Positions 6,849 to 15,848 of a stretch of 49,036 bases of DNA are shown here, piece by piece; the first letter of the stretch is position 1; every line of letters starts with the position of its first letter. The stretch is from Acetatifactor muris (GTDB lineage Bacteria; Bacillota; Clostridia; Lachnospirales; Lachnospiraceae). A program made the translations under genes and the position numbers. The notes beneath the pieces were generated by a model. The model ran no database searches and was not told the DNA's origin. It saw nothing but the letters and a program-made list of their open reading frames with translations. Location: positions 1-49,036 of the forward strand of contig JAMPFR010000019.1 of NCBI GenBank assembly GCA_023664365.1, in the 5' to 3' direction.

Positions 6849-9302
6849 ATGAGGAAAAGTATTTTATTTGCATGCGCCAATATCCGGAGGGCTAAGGGAC
6901 AGACGGCAGCGGTGGCCGTTCTGGTATTTCTGGCGGCGGTCATGCTGAATCTCTGGCTTATGCTGGCTGCGGACTACAAGCAGAACTTTGACCGCTGCCA
7001 TGACAGGCTGAACGCGGAACACGTCCTTGTGGTGATGTCTGAGGAGACTGCCGGAGTGCAGAGCGCTCTCGGAGAGAACATCGGGAAGGATATGCGGGGG
7101 CAGAGTTCTTCCGGAGAGAATGCCGCAGAGGTGCAGGATTCTTTCCGGGAGAATACCGAGGAAGATACTGCTGTGCGGAAGTGCTTCCGGGAGACCGTGG
7201 AAAAGGATGAAAGGACGACAGAATACAGTATAGAGGGTTGCCTGCTTACGGCAGGCAGCATACCCTACAATGATGGGGAGGTAAGTGTCACTCTTGTGCT
7301 GCTTGAAAAGCAGGCTGCCTTAAACCGCAGCGTGGGAAAGATCGAGATTGTAGAGGAAGGAGCCTGTACAAGTGGTATTTATCTGCCCGTGATTTACAGG
7401 GCAGGGGCTGTGAAGACGGGGGAAAGGATTGGGCTCACCGTCTATGGCCGGAAAATGGAATTTACCGTATGCGGCTTTTTTAACAGCGCCATAGCCGGTT
7501 CCCATAATTGCGGCCTGACAGAGATGCTCCTCACGGAGGACGTCTATGAAAGCCTGGCAGGCACGGAATATACCTTTCCAGCCGTCATATGCTCTGTGCG
7601 AATCAGGGATAAAAGCGAAAGTGAGGACTATGCCGCCATGCTCAGCAGCGCGGCATCCGCCGCTTCGTCCGACGGCAAAGGAGTCAGTACCTCCTATACC
7701 CTTGTAAGCACCAGCCGTTATATCTCTCAGATGATCTGCTCCGCTATCATCAGTGCAATGGCTTTTCTGGTGCTGCTGATCGCGCTGATAGTCATGGCGT
7801 CAAATATTGTCAACTATATTCAGGAGAATATGCGAGACCTTGGGGCGCTGAAGGCAGTGGGTTATACCGGCAGACAGCTGGTGGGCGCTTTGATTTTACA
7901 GTTTCTGGGCATATGGCTGCTTGCAGCGGTTATGGGAATTGGAGCGTCGTATTGTCTGTTCCCGGCGTTGAATTCCATGATGATTGCTCAGACAGGCATC
8001 CCTTATGAAATACATTTTCTGCCCCTGCCCGGCGTACTTACCTTGGTACTGCTGTGCGGGGCCGTCTGCCTGGCGGTGTGGCTGTCCGGCCGCAGGATGA
8101 AGAGGATAGATCCTATTTTGGCGTTGCGCCGAGGGGTGGAGACCCACAGCTTTCAGAAGAACCATGTGCCTCTTGCAGAGACAAAGGCGCCCTTACAGCT
8201 TGCCCTGGGGCTGAAAACCATGCTGTCGGGCATGAAACAAAACGTGACGGTATGTGTGACTATGCTGGTACTGTCCCTGATAGTTGTGTTTTCCGGGGTG
8301 ATGATCGAAAATATTATCACGGACAGCGCGGCCTTTATCCATATGGTCGTAGGGGAGACGGCTGACAGCTGTGTCAATATAACAGCGGAGGGGGAGAACA
8401 CGTTCCTGGAGGCAATGGCGGCGGATGAACGGGTGGAAAAGGTTTATCTGTACAATTCCTTGAGCATTTACCATGAGGGCGGCGCGGAGCTGATGGTTAC
8501 CGTATGCGATGATTTCGGGCTGGTAAACAATCCCGATGTATGCTGTCAGGGCCGCTTTCCCGTATATGATAATGAGATGGCTGTGGGCATAAAATATGCA
8601 AGAGAGAACAATTTGAAGATCGGCGATGAGATCACACTTGCCGCAGGGGGGCAAAAGGCGGATTATATTATTACGGGATATACCCATGTCACCAATAACC
8701 TAGGCAAGGACTGCCTGCTTACCCGGCAGGGCTATGGCCGCCTGGGGGAGCTGCAGGATTTATCCTATTATCTGAATCTGAAGGAGGGAATTGACAGTGC
8801 GGAATTCAATGAGGATATAGAGGCAGAGCTTGACGTAAACCTTACTGTTGATGTTGCGTCAGTGGTAGAAAGTGCGTTAGCAGTTTACATTTCGCTGATG
8901 AGAGTGATCGTAATTGCCGTACTTATTTTGAGCCTGGTTATAATCGTTTTTGTGATGTATCTGCTCATCCGGAATCTTCTGTCCGCCAAGAAGCAGGAGT
9001 ATGGTATTTTGAAAGCCCTTGGCTATACCACGGGACAGATGGTTCTGCAGACGGCGCTGAGCTTTATGCCCATGGCGGTCATTTCCGCAGCGGCGGGGAT
9101 TGTTTTCGGCAGCTTTGCGATTAATCCTCTGCTGTCAATCTTTCTGAACGGCATCGGTATTGTGAAATGTAACTTTGCCATTTCCACGGGCTTCAACATT
9201 GCGGCGGGAGCGGGACTGGTGCTGGCGTCCTTTCTGTTTGCCTGCCTTATGTCCCTGCGGATCCGGAAGATCGCGCCGAGAGAACTGCTGGCGAATGAGT
9301 AG
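6849..9302 (+). CDS. ABC transporter permease, FtsX-like, duplicated
   Basis: The 817-residue permease has one N-terminal helix (about 16-38), a long extracellular domain, three helices (about 290-420) with the FtsX signature LGALKAVGYTGRQL, then a second copy of the layout: a helix (about 465-485), an extracellular domain, three C-terminal helices and the matching YGILKALGYTTGQM. It forms the membrane channel with the ATPase before it. The start at 6849 was chosen because it lies two bases after the ATPase stop; the longer frame overlaps the ATPase. Residues about 55-115 are rich in Glu, Ser and Arg with a loosely repeated S-x-REN pattern, an odd insertion. Confidence 0.85.
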   Translation: MRKSILFACANIRRAKGQTAAVAVLVFLAAVMLNLWLMLAADYKQNFDRCHDRLNAEHVLVVMSEETAGVQSALGENIGKDMRGQSSSGENAAEVQDSFRENTEEDTAVRKCFRETVEKDERTTEYSIEGCLLTAGSIPYNDGEVSVTLVLLEKQAALNRSVGKIEIVEEGACTSGIYLPVIYRAGAVKTGERIGLTVYGRKMEFTVCGFFNSAIAGSHNCGLTEMLLTEDVYESLAGTEYTFPAVICSVRIRDKSESEDYAAMLSSAASAASSDGKGVSTSYTLVSTSRYISQMICSAIISAMAFLVLLIALIVMASNIVNYIQENMRDLGALKAVGYTGRQLVGALILQFLGIWLLAAVMGIGASYCLFPALNSMMIAQTGIPYEIHFLPLPGVLTLVLLCGAVCLAVWLSGRRMKRIDPILALRRGVETHSFQKNHVPLAETKAPLQLALGLKTMLSGMKQNVTVCVTMLVLSLIVVFSGVMIENIITDSAAFIHMVVGETADSCVNITAEGENTFLEAMAADERVEKVYLYNSLSIYHEGGAELMVTVCDDFGLVNNPDVCCQGRFPVYDNEMAVGIKYARENNLKIGDEITLAAGGQKADYIITGYTHVTNNLGKDCLLTRQGYGRLGELQDLSYYLNLKEGIDSAEFNEDIEAELDVNLTVDVASVVESALAVYISLMRVIVIAVLILSLVIIVFVMYLLIRNLLSAKKQEYGILKALGYTTGQMVLQTALSFMPMAVISAAAGIVFGSFAINPLLSIFLNGIGIVKCNFAISTGFNIAAGAGLVLASFLFACLMSLRIRKIAPRELLANE

Positions 9303-9423
9303 GGACATGCAAAATATACTTGCATTTTTGCACGACTGTTTTTATAATATATTTTATAAATAGAAACAGAGTTTTTACAATATGTTTTGAAATTGTGAAT
9401 TTTGTAAAAGCAGGAGGAGCTAT

Positions 9424-10884
9424 ATGGCAATTGTGCAGGATGAACAGGTCATTAAGGTGTTGCGGCAATATAATCCTTGGTGGAGGACGCCTTCCGCTAT
9501 CAGGGAAGAAAGCAAACCGCAGAAGCGCATTGCATACTATGAAGCCCTTAAAATACTGAAGCACGAGAGCATCAGGCGTTTTGCTGTTCTGTCCGGTGTA
9601 AGGCGTGTTGGTAAGACGACGATCATGTATCAGATAATAGAAAGTCTGATAGAAGAAGGGGTGGAACCCAGGAATATTTTATTTGTAACCTTTGATAATC
9701 CTATCTTAAAGCTGGTCAACGTGGAAAGCGTCCTAGCGATCTACGAGTCCTTATATCCCCTTGAGGGAGTCAGGTACGTTTTTTTGGATGAAATACAGTA
9801 TACGGATGACTGGGAGCTTTGGATGAAAGTCATTTATGACAGTAGGAAAGATATTCGGCTGATTGCCACAGGCTCTGCAAGTCCCATTTTGGAAAAAGGC
9901 TCCGCAGATAGCGGTACGGGCAGATGGAGCATTTTAAAAATACCTACAATGTCATTTTACGAGTACTGCAGGCTGTTGGATATTGAAGGACCGGAGCTGC
10001 CGGAAGATCTGCGGCTCACAGAGCTGGTTGGAATGAATCCTGTAGAATTGGGTGATTTAACGAGCCGATTTATGCCCCTGCAAAATCATTTTAACCGCTA
10101 CCTGACGATTGGCGGATTCCCGGAGCTTGCACTGTCTCATGATGATATTTACGCACAAAGGATGCTCAGGGAAGATGTGGTAGATAAGGTCATCAAGCGG
10201 GATGTATTGACTTTATTTAATATACGAAGTCCGTTACTGATGGAAAAGCTGTTTCTGTATCTTTGTATGAACAGTGCTGAGATTTTCAATGCGACCACGG
10301 CGGCAAAAGAACTGGAAAATGTATCGGCGGCAACCATTGAAAGTTATATTGCGGCACTGGAAATGTCCAATCTTATTTATCTGGCAAGGCCCATGAATGT
10401 GGGCAGCAAAGGAGCGCTGAAGGGGAAGCCGAAGATCTATATTGCGGATGCGGCCATTCGTAATGCGGTGTTGATGATCGAAGATGTGCTTTCCGAGGAG
10501 AGTGAGCTTGGAGTGACGGTGGAAACCGCTGTTTATAAGCATATATTGTCCTTCTATCAGGGAAAGCCGGCTCAACTCGGCTATTTCAGAAAGGCAAAGG
10601 ATAACCAGAAAGAGGTAGATGTGGTTATCGAATTACCGCGGCACAAGATATTATGTGAGGTGAAGTATCGAAACAATTCTCACATCCCGGCTGCAGACGC
10701 CATTGTAGAATTGTGCGGAGATGCAGGATCGGGAGTAACAGGCGCTTTCTTGATTACTAAGCGGTTGGATGACTTTGGCATTGCAAAGCATGAAACGGTC
10801 ACGCCAATCATGCGTATACCTGCAGTTGTATTTCTCTATTTGCTGGGGAAGGCCGAGGCGGAAGGGCAGGGCGGCAGGCTGTAA
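9424..10884 (+). CDS. AAA family ATPase with DUF4143 domain
   Basis: The protein has an AAA_14 ATPase domain with Walker A SGVRRVGKTT (residues 57-66) and Walker B YVFLDEIQY, then a winged-helix region and a C-terminal DUF4143 nuclease-like fold with ..EVDVVIELPRHKILCEVKYR, the E/D...ExK pattern of PD-(D/E)XK enzymes. These STAND-like proteins are common in anaerobes and of unknown function; some are suspected defence or toxin ATPases. It is monocistronic, with an AGGAGG site at the start. Confidence 0.82.
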   Translation: MAIVQDEQVIKVLRQYNPWWRTPSAIREESKPQKRIAYYEALKILKHESIRRFAVLSGVRRVGKTTIMYQIIESLIEEGVEPRNILFVTFDNPILKLVNVESVLAIYESLYPLEGVRYVFLDEIQYTDDWELWMKVIYDSRKDIRLIATGSASPILEKGSADSGTGRWSILKIPTMSFYEYCRLLDIEGPELPEDLRLTELVGMNPVELGDLTSRFMPLQNHFNRYLTIGGFPELALSHDDIYAQRMLREDVVDKVIKRDVLTLFNIRSPLLMEKLFLYLCMNSAEIFNATTAAKELENVSAATIESYIAALEMSNLIYLARPMNVGSKGALKGKPKIYIADAAIRNAVLMIEDVLSEESELGVTVETAVYKHILSFYQGKPAQLGYFRKAKDNQKEVDVVIELPRHKILCEVKYRNNSHIPAADAIVELCGDAGSGVTGAFLITKRLDDFGIAKHETVTPIMRIPAVVFLYLLGKAEAEGQGGRL

Positions 10885-10886
10885 AG

Positions 10887-11036
10887 GAGCTTACGGAAGC
10901 GCAGCCTGTGACGGTTCCTGCCCATGAGGCCATGTCTGAATATATTGATACCTTTTTCAAAAAGGATTACCGATTTGTGGAGGAGCAGTATAATGAAAAC
11001 CTTGATATTAAATGGATCTCCAAGAATAAATGGTGA
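10887..11036 (+). pseudogene. Possible gene remnant after the ATPase
   Basis: This frame reads as plausible protein (SEYIDTFFKKDYRFVEEQYN) from a possible ATG at 10932 to a stop at 11034, and overlaps the start of the flavodoxin-like gene in another frame. I cannot name it. It looks like the tail of a lost gene. Confidence 0.25.
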
Positions 11037-11496
11037 TACAAGCAGCCTTATCAGGAAAATTACTGAAAAAAATGTAGATGAGTATAAAATCGTAGATGCC
11101 TATAGGTGTAATATTTCGCCTTGCCTTGATTGCCGATATTGTTGGAAGAATAAAGGTTGTTCAATAAATGATGAAATGCAAGATGTATATAAATACATAC
11201 AGGAATGTGATAATATTTTAATTGCGTCGCCACTTTATTTTTCGGAGTTGACTGGAAAATTATTAGATGTTGGAAGCAGACTCCAAATATATTTTTGCGC
11301 CAGATTTTTCCGAAAGGAAGAACCTATCATAAAATCTAAGAAAGGCGCAGTCATATTAGTAGGGGGCGCCGCACGATTAGTTATCTCAGATGATCTTGCT
11401 GCCGCCCCCTCCAAAGCGGAGAGTGTGGGATTCGAACCTCTTATTGGTTGCTTTTTTGTAAGCAGAAAAAAAGCCGCAAATCCAAGATTTTCATAA
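10993..11496 (+). pseudogene. Flavodoxin/NADPH-dependent FMN reductase-like gene, 3' end lost
   Basis: The N-terminal 125 residues fit the iron-sulfur flavoprotein/FMN reductase family: the flavin-binding GSPRINGDTSSL loop, a cysteine set CNISPCLDCRYCWKNKGC, and LIASPLYFSELTG. The family normally continues for 50-60 residues after the strand KKGAVILVGG. Here the similarity ends at about 11365 and the frame runs into a GC-rich inverted repeat and a tRNA-Ser fragment before stopping at 11496. The native start is ATG 10993. The break coincides with the prophage boundary, so the gene is probably disrupted by integration or a related rearrangement. Confidence 0.6.
11417..11438 (-). other. Attachment-site core: 3' fragment of a tRNA-Ser
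   Basis: Read on the minus strand, the segment is a T-loop TTCGAAT, half T-stem CCCAC, acceptor strand ACTCTCC and discriminator G, as in a tRNA-Ser. The 5' half of the T-stem is missing (AAGAGG instead of GTGGG). This is the expected attachment core left next to an integrase gene after recombination into a tRNA 3' end. The intact tRNA-Ser should lie at the other prophage end, beyond the window. Confidence 0.6.
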
Positions 11497-11520
11497 TAAA
11501 ATCAAGGGTTTGCGGCTTTT
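11469..11520. terminator. Bidirectional terminator beside the integrase gene
   Basis: AAAAGCCGCAAA (11469-11480) pairs perfectly with TTTGCGGCTTTT (11509-11520), flanked by A on one side and T on the other. It can end leftward integrase transcripts and rightward chromosomal transcripts. Confidence 0.7.
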
Positions 11521-11605
11521 CCCATATAGTAAAAGTCAAAACATATTTTCATTGTTTTAAAGCATATTTTATAATTTTTTTGTCCAGATTTTGTCCAATC
11601 ATTTT

Positions 11606-12601
11606 CTAGGTAAATAAGACATTCCGCAGCTTTTCGGCGGCATCTCTTTTGGCCTGCTCCTCTTTATCTATCATGGAGTGCCGGTATACGGACTTCATTA
11701 CATGATCTGTCTCCCAGCCACCCATCTTCATTATATCTGCTTCCGGCACATGCAATGCGCTCATCTTGGATGCAAAATAGTGCCGGAGCTTGTGGAGCGG
11801 AAAGTGGGGGATGCCCAGACGGCTCTCTGTCTTTCCCAAGTAAAGGGTGATAGAATTCGGGTGTCCTTTATAGATATATCCCTTTTCCCGGATTTTATCA
11901 GCAATTTCCATTGGTATGACAATCTCCCTGGTGCTGGAAGTAGTTTTGGTAGTTTTCTCTATCCAGTTGGTATCTTCATCCAATACCTTTGCTTTATTTA
12001 TCTTTATTATATCACCGTCCAAATCATCCGTGGTAAGGGCGCATATCTCCGAACGCCGCAGGCCATAGCAAGCCAGAATGAGGGGAATTTCATATTCCGT
12101 ATCCATGGCGCACTCTAATATCCTTTTTACATCTTCGTCAGACGGTATGTAAGGTTCCTTTTTGACTTTTTGCGGAAGGGTAGTACATATTTTAAGGCTT
12201 GGGCAAAAAGTGCCCATAACAGCCGATATGAGGCCATGATAATTGCGTACGGTTTTGGGGCTGTGTTCCTTCGCAAGGCGATTGATCTCTGCCTGGATGT
12301 CCAAGGCAGTAATATCATATATGTTTTTATTCAGAAAGTGTTCTGATAATGTCTTTAAGGTGCTGTTGTACCCTCTGATTGTAGTAGGAGACAGTACATT
12401 CCTTTTAGATTCTATGTATTCTCCCGCAGCGGCGTGAAAGGTTCTGCTCTCATGCCGTTTCTGAACCTTCTGCAGTTCGTCAGCCATGGCGAGCATAGCT
12501 TCCTTCTGGGTGGGCTTGTGTTCAAAGGTGATCGTATATGTCCGCCCTTTATACATTTTCCTTACCCGGTAGCTGTCCTGGCCTCTTTTTTCAATCTTCA
12601 T
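11606..12601 (-). CDS. int: Phage integrase, tyrosine recombinase
   Basis: This 331-residue recombinase has an N-terminal arm-binding domain, a SAM-like core-binding domain (about 55-140) and a catalytic domain with Arg182 in GLRRSE, HKLRH, GGWET and the nucleophile Tyr in VYRHSM. It integrates and, with an excision factor, removes the prophage. It lies beside the tRNA-Ser fragment, which fits the habit of tyrosine integrases to use tRNA 3' ends. The start has an AGGAGG site. Confidence 0.92.
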   Translation of the reverse strand: MKIEKRGQDSYRVRKMYKGRTYTITFEHKPTQKEAMLAMADELQKVQKRHESRTFHAAAGEYIESKRNVLSPTTIRGYNSTLKTLSEHFLNKNIYDITALDIQAEINRLAKEHSPKTVRNYHGLISAVMGTFCPSLKICTTLPQKVKKEPYIPSDEDVKRILECAMDTEYEIPLILACYGLRRSEICALTTDDLDGDIIKINKAKVLDEDTNWIEKTTKTTSSTREIVIPMEIADKIREKGYIYKGHPNSITLYLGKTESRLGIPHFPLHKLRHYFASKMSALHVPEADIMKMGGWETDHVMKSVYRHSMIDKEEQAKRDAAEKLRNVLFT

Positions 12602-12715
12602 GGAATCATCCTCCTGTCTGATTTAGGGTACAAAAATAGCAGCCTCCTCCAAAGGTAAACACGGACATTGCCTATGCAGACGATACTTTGATTATCGCTG
12701 TTGTGGCAAGTGTGA

Positions 12716-12907
12716 TCAGTCCCAGTTTATAGCTTCATGAGGAATAGTACCATATTCGGAAATACTTTTATCAGCTCTTTTTATAGCTTCGATTTCATCC
12801 GGCAGGGGAGTCTCTTCTGGAACAAATCTTACTAATACCTTAAAAACGGTGTCCATATCACATTCATCAATTAAATCAATCAAACCCTTTACCATTTCTC
12901 TGCTCAT
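12716..12907 (-). CDS. Small antitoxin-like protein next to RelE
   Basis: The 63-residue acidic protein begins MSREMVKGLIDLIDECD after an AGGAGG site; an upstream ATG at 12958 lies inside the toxin gene and has no site. It follows the RelE-type toxin gene by 13 bases on the same strand, and its size and charge suit an antitoxin. The order toxin then antitoxin is the reverse of classic relBE. I do not recognise a DNA-binding motif. Confidence 0.6.
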   Translation of the reverse strand: MSREMVKGLIDLIDECDMDTVFKVLVRFVPEETPLPDEIEAIKRADKSISEYGTIPHEAINWD

Positions 12908-12920
12908 ATATATTCGCCTC

Positions 12921-13160
12921 CTATAATCTTTTATATGCCTGGCCTCTGGGCAGGACATCTTTTATTATTATTGTTTCATTTTGGACAGAAAATAAAACTC
13001 TTAAATCACCCACTCTTAAGCGGTAATCGTCGGTTAAGCCTTGGAGTTTAATGACATCACCGGACGGGAGCTTTTCAATAGCTGTTTTGATTCGTTGCTT
13101 TGAAGGTTTATCCATTCTGCTGATATGTTTGGCAGCTTCTTTTTCATATTCTATTTTCAT
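12921..13160 (-). CDS. RelE/ParE family toxin
   Basis: The 79-residue protein fits the RelE/ParE fold: IEYEKEAAKHISRMD, a helix pair, then LRVGDLRVLFSVQNETIIIKDVLPRGQAY. RelE members cut mRNA on the ribosome; ParE members block gyrase. The YRLRVGDLRVLF strand favours RelE. With the downstream small protein it forms a prophage toxin-antitoxin pair that may stabilise the lysogen. Confidence 0.8.
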   Translation of the reverse strand: MKIEYEKEAAKHISRMDKPSKQRIKTAIEKLPSGDVIKLQGLTDDYRLRVGDLRVLFSVQNETIIIKDVLPRGQAYKRL

Positions 13161-13194
13161 TGCTTTATGCTATTCCCCATTTCTTTAGTTTATT

Positions 13195-13263
13195 TTATAT
13201 GATTTCATAATCCGGCCCCAGCTTCCCAATCACCTTACCCATGCAGACAATGTTGTCGCCTTG
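13195..13263 (-). pseudogene. Remnant of a phage repressor-like C-terminus
   Basis: The minus strand reads QGDNIVCMGKVIGKLGPDYE to a stop at 13195. This resembles the last residues of phage HTH regulators. No upstream frame continues it. It is a short relic between the toxin gene and ImmA. Confidence 0.3.
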
Positions 13264-13306
13264 CAAGTTGCTTTAGAAGATGATACACGAGACTTGTGTA
13301 GTTGTT

Positions 13307-13343
13307 AAAAGCCGCTCGGTGTTGGTGGCGCCGGGCGGCTTTT
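13307..13343. terminator. Strong hairpin terminator before the toxin-antitoxin pair
   Basis: AAAAGCCGC and GCGGCTTTT form the outer stem with GC-rich continuation (13307-13319 with 13331-13343). It separates the immunity genes from the toxin-antitoxin genes, ending leftward repressor transcripts or rightward ones. Confidence 0.65.
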
Positions 13344-13399
13344 CATGCGGTTAAAAGGTTTACATTTTGATTGCTTTCTCTTTCGCTCCAACGAATTGG

Positions 13400-13870
13400 C
13401 TAAAGCGCATCACCGTTCATCTCACATACACCTATGCCCGGCTCAAAATAGATAATATAATTATCTAATTTTACATACAGGCCATATTTCTGTTTATAGC
13501 ATATCAGTGCTTCCCGCAGGAAGGATTCTGTTACATCCAAATAATCGGCAATGTCAGTTATATTCCTGCATCCGGACTCATGGGCGGAAATTATTCCACG
13601 AAGGCCAATTAATCTATTGTAGGCCCAGAGCCGCCCGCGCAGTTCCTGCTTCCGGTTTGAGACGGACGACTGATCTAATATATCACCAACACCAGTATAA
13701 TAATGTCCAAGTTCTTCAGCCATGACACACTTTTTTGCCTGTTCGGTTAAGGCTTTGCTTATGGCAATGCGATTACCCTTAATTCTTCCCTTACTTATAG
13801 GAAGGTCTTTTTCTTTTGCAATAAGGTTGTTATTGTCAGCTTCTGCTAGCAGCTGCTCATATGTAGTCAT
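13400..13870 (-). CDS. ImmA/IrrE family metallopeptidase-like protein
   Basis: The 156-residue protein has the ImmA/IrrE core, with AEELGHYYTG where the zinc motif HExxH normally stands; the first histidine is Glu, a variant that recurs in Clostridia phage proteins. In ICEBs1 ImmA cleaves the repressor ImmR during induction. The C-terminal part has a helix-turn-helix-like NITDIADYLDVTESFL. It is encoded 51 bases after the repressor gene, likely in one operon, so it probably controls repressor level. Confidence 0.8.
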   Translation of the reverse strand: MTTYEQLLAEADNNNLIAKEKDLPISKGRIKGNRIAISKALTEQAKKCVMAEELGHYYTGVGDILDQSSVSNRKQELRGRLWAYNRLIGLRGIISAHESGCRNITDIADYLDVTESFLREALICYKQKYGLYVKLDNYIIYFEPGIGVCEMNGDAL

Positions 13871-13921
13871 GGCATCATCTCCTTTGCCAACAATAGCAGA
13901 ATACCAGTCCCATAAAGCGGA

Positions 13922-14353
13922 TTAAAAGTTTTTATCATCCATCATATTTTCTTCCAACTGCTTTAATTCTTCCGGGGCATTTATGTAATCGTCAGCATGG
14001 GCGGCATTGACATAGTTGGTATCTTTCTTTACATACCGAGGAACCTCTGTCAGTTCTGCAACTCTCTTTGTGGCTTCATGCTTTCCCATGTCGTTTAGCT
14101 GCTCGTAGTACTGGAGGATTTTGGGAGATTCAACATTTTGCGTTTTTTTATCTTCCCATCCCATTAAATAGCAAGGGGAACAATTCAAAATTTCTCCGTA
14201 AACACACATATATTCATATGGTATACTTTTTATATTTCCGCATTCATACCTTTGGGCTGTAGCTTCCGTTACCCCTAGTCTTTCTGCAACTTGTGCCAAA
14301 GTAATTCCTTTTTCTAATCTTCTCTCATGTATTCGTTCGTTCCAAATGGGCAT
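13922..14353 (-). CDS. Phage repressor, XRE-family helix-turn-helix
   Basis: The 143-residue protein has an N-terminal HTH (residues about 5-60: ITLAQVAERLGVTEATAQRYECG) and a charged C-terminus. It lacks the S24 peptidase domain of LexA-like repressors, so relief of repression likely relies on the ImmA-like protein. It is divergent from the Cro-like gene and should bind the TTACG operators between them. Confidence 0.82.
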   Translation of the reverse strand: MPIWNERIHERRLEKGITLAQVAERLGVTEATAQRYECGNIKSIPYEYMCVYGEILNCSPCYLMGWEDKKTQNVESPKILQYYEQLNDMGKHEATKRVAELTEVPRYVKKDTNYVNAAHADDYINAPEELKQLEENMMDDKNF

Positions 14354-14394
14354 TTTGTCACCTCGCTTTGTGTCTAAATAGAAAATAACATATT

Positions 14395-14509
14395 CTTACG
14401 CAAAATGCAATAGTTTTTATACAACAAAATAGAAAACTTACGAGTTTTGCAAAAAATGTATTGACACAAGAAAAAGCCGGTGATATTATAAACTTACGCA
14501 ATTCGTAAG
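14395..14509. promoter_or_regulatory. Lysogeny switch: operators and rightward promoter
   Basis: CTTACG recurs at 14395, 14437 and 14493, the last within the palindrome CTTACGCAATTCGTAAG (14493-14509). A near-consensus rightward promoter lies between sites: TTGACA (14461-14466), 17 bases, TATTAT (14484-14489). The palindrome sits over the transcription start, so bound repressor would block the Cro-like early operon. Confidence 0.75.
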
Positions 14510-14524
14510 AAAGGAGCTGAGAGC

Positions 14525-14770
14525 ATGGGACAGGCGCAGAAGTATAAAGTGGATGTTATTGAGTTGAAAAAAATCATGGTGGAACAGAAACTTGATAAAA
14601 TCATTGATTTATCAGCCGCTTCAACAGTGGACAGGAATACATTGTCTAAGGTTATCAATGGGGATGTTAAGCCGTCAACAACTGTGATTGAGAAGTTGAT
14701 GTATACTTTGCATATTCCGCCGGAGAGGGCCGGGGCAATTTTTTTTAGCGAAAACTTGCAGAATGTGTAA
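14525..14770 (+). CDS. Cro-like HTH regulator
   Basis: The 81-residue protein carries an XRE HTH (IDLSAASTVDRNTLSKVINGDVKPS) and is the first gene after the rightward promoter. It likely competes with the repressor for the TTACG operators and favours lytic growth. An AAGGAG site precedes ATG 14525. Confidence 0.75.
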   Translation: MGQAQKYKVDVIELKKIMVEQKLDKIIDLSAASTVDRNTLSKVINGDVKPSTTVIEKLMYTLHIPPERAGAIFFSENLQNV

Positions 14771-14795
14771 GATTTGGTTATATAGGAGGTGAGAA

Positions 14796-15041
14796 ATGAA
14801 AGAAAATCCGAATAGAAAGAGATACATCATTACCATTATTGTAATAGTATTTTTCTTTTTTACTTTAATGATAGATACATTTAATGATTATCAGATTCAT
14901 CAACAATTGGGTCAGAGTAATCTGGATCTTTATCAGGAAATTCTGGAACTTCGTGAAGAAATTCTGGAACTTCATAGGACAACTCTGGAGAGACTGAAAA
15001 TGCAGAATCTGATTTTGGAATCTCTAAAAGATGCTCTTTAG
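14796..15041 (+). CDS. Small membrane protein with coiled coil
   Basis: The 81-residue protein has one membrane helix (residues 10-28, IITIIVIVFFFFTLMI) and a coiled-coil tail with repeats EILELREEILELHRTTLE. An AGGAGG site precedes ATG 14796. Its last 160 bases overlap, on the opposite strand, the end of the next gene; both frames look coding. Function unknown; it could be an exclusion or lysis-timing protein. Confidence 0.5.
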   Translation: MKENPNRKRYIITIIVIVFFFFTLMIDTFNDYQIHQQLGQSNLDLYQEILELREEILELHRTTLERLKMQNLILESLKDAL

Positions 15042-15684
15042 TGTTTTCGCAGTCGCAGTTATTTAGCATATTGAGCGTTTCTTCTAAAGATTGAGCATAA
15101 TCGGTTATAGTTTGAAGCTCCTGCTCTTGAAGATGAATTTGCTCTCTCAATAATTGGATTTCATCTTCATGCAATTGGCGTTCCTCAATATATCTTTTTT
15201 GTGATTCAAGGGCGTCCAATTTGTTGTGATAATTAGTATACAACATTTGAGCTAAGGTCATAAGGATTGGAATCAGTACGGATTTAACAAAATCAGGTAT
15301 GGACATTTTTCCTTTTGAGGTTTTTGGAGGAACACTAGATGAGTTAGAGGATTCTAAAATAGTATTTATCGAATCACAGTCATTTTTAGTGAGCTCAACA
15401 TAGTACTCTTGAAAATTGAGATCTTTTAAAAAGTCTAAATTTTCTATAGGTGCAGAACAAGAATTTATAGCGGGGAGTATAGAGCGGCATATTTCTGATA
15501 GGTATTTAGCGGATTCTATTGCAGAATTTGAGTTATAAAATGCGGTAAGATTGCGGAGAGACTCCTGTAATGTCTCATTGATAGAGCTAATGACTTTAGA
15601 TGTATATTCTACTTGAGATTCCGTGAGTGGAGAAAGGGCGTTTACTATTGCATTTGATATGCCTTTATAAATGTATTCGTGCAT
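14881..15684 (-). CDS. Hypothetical protein with membrane segment and coiled coil, antisense overlap
   Basis: The protein starts at 15684 (MHEYIYKGISNAIVNALSPL) after an AGGAAGG site; the longer frame to 15777 has none. It is about 267 residues: a helical N-terminus, one hydrophobic stretch (SVLIPILMTLAQMLY), a coiled coil (HEDEIQLLREQIHLQEQEL) and an acidic Pro-rich tail with EVPEF repeats. It runs against the early operon in a place where phages keep lysogenic-conversion or superinfection-exclusion genes. Family not recognised. Confidence 0.5.
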   Translation of the reverse strand: MHEYIYKGISNAIVNALSPLTESQVEYTSKVISSINETLQESLRNLTAFYNSNSAIESAKYLSEICRSILPAINSCSAPIENLDFLKDLNFQEYYVELTKNDCDSINTILESSNSSSVPPKTSKGKMSIPDFVKSVLIPILMTLAQMLYTNYHNKLDALESQKRYIEERQLHEDEIQLLREQIHLQEQELQTITDYAQSLEETLNMLNNCDCENTKEHLLEIPKSDSAFSVSPELSYEVPEFLHEVPEFPDKDPDYSDPIVDESDNH

Positions 15685-15848
15685 ATATGGAGTTCCTTCC
15701 TGATTTATTTCAGCAGGGCAGTGCTGATAAAGAGATTGTACCACAAGGCGATAAAAAATCAATATAAGGATGAGCACAGCGGTTCATGGAGGTGAGAAAG
15801 ACGGGTGCAAATTAAAGTAAAAATTAATGATGAGGGAGGTGAGGGAGC

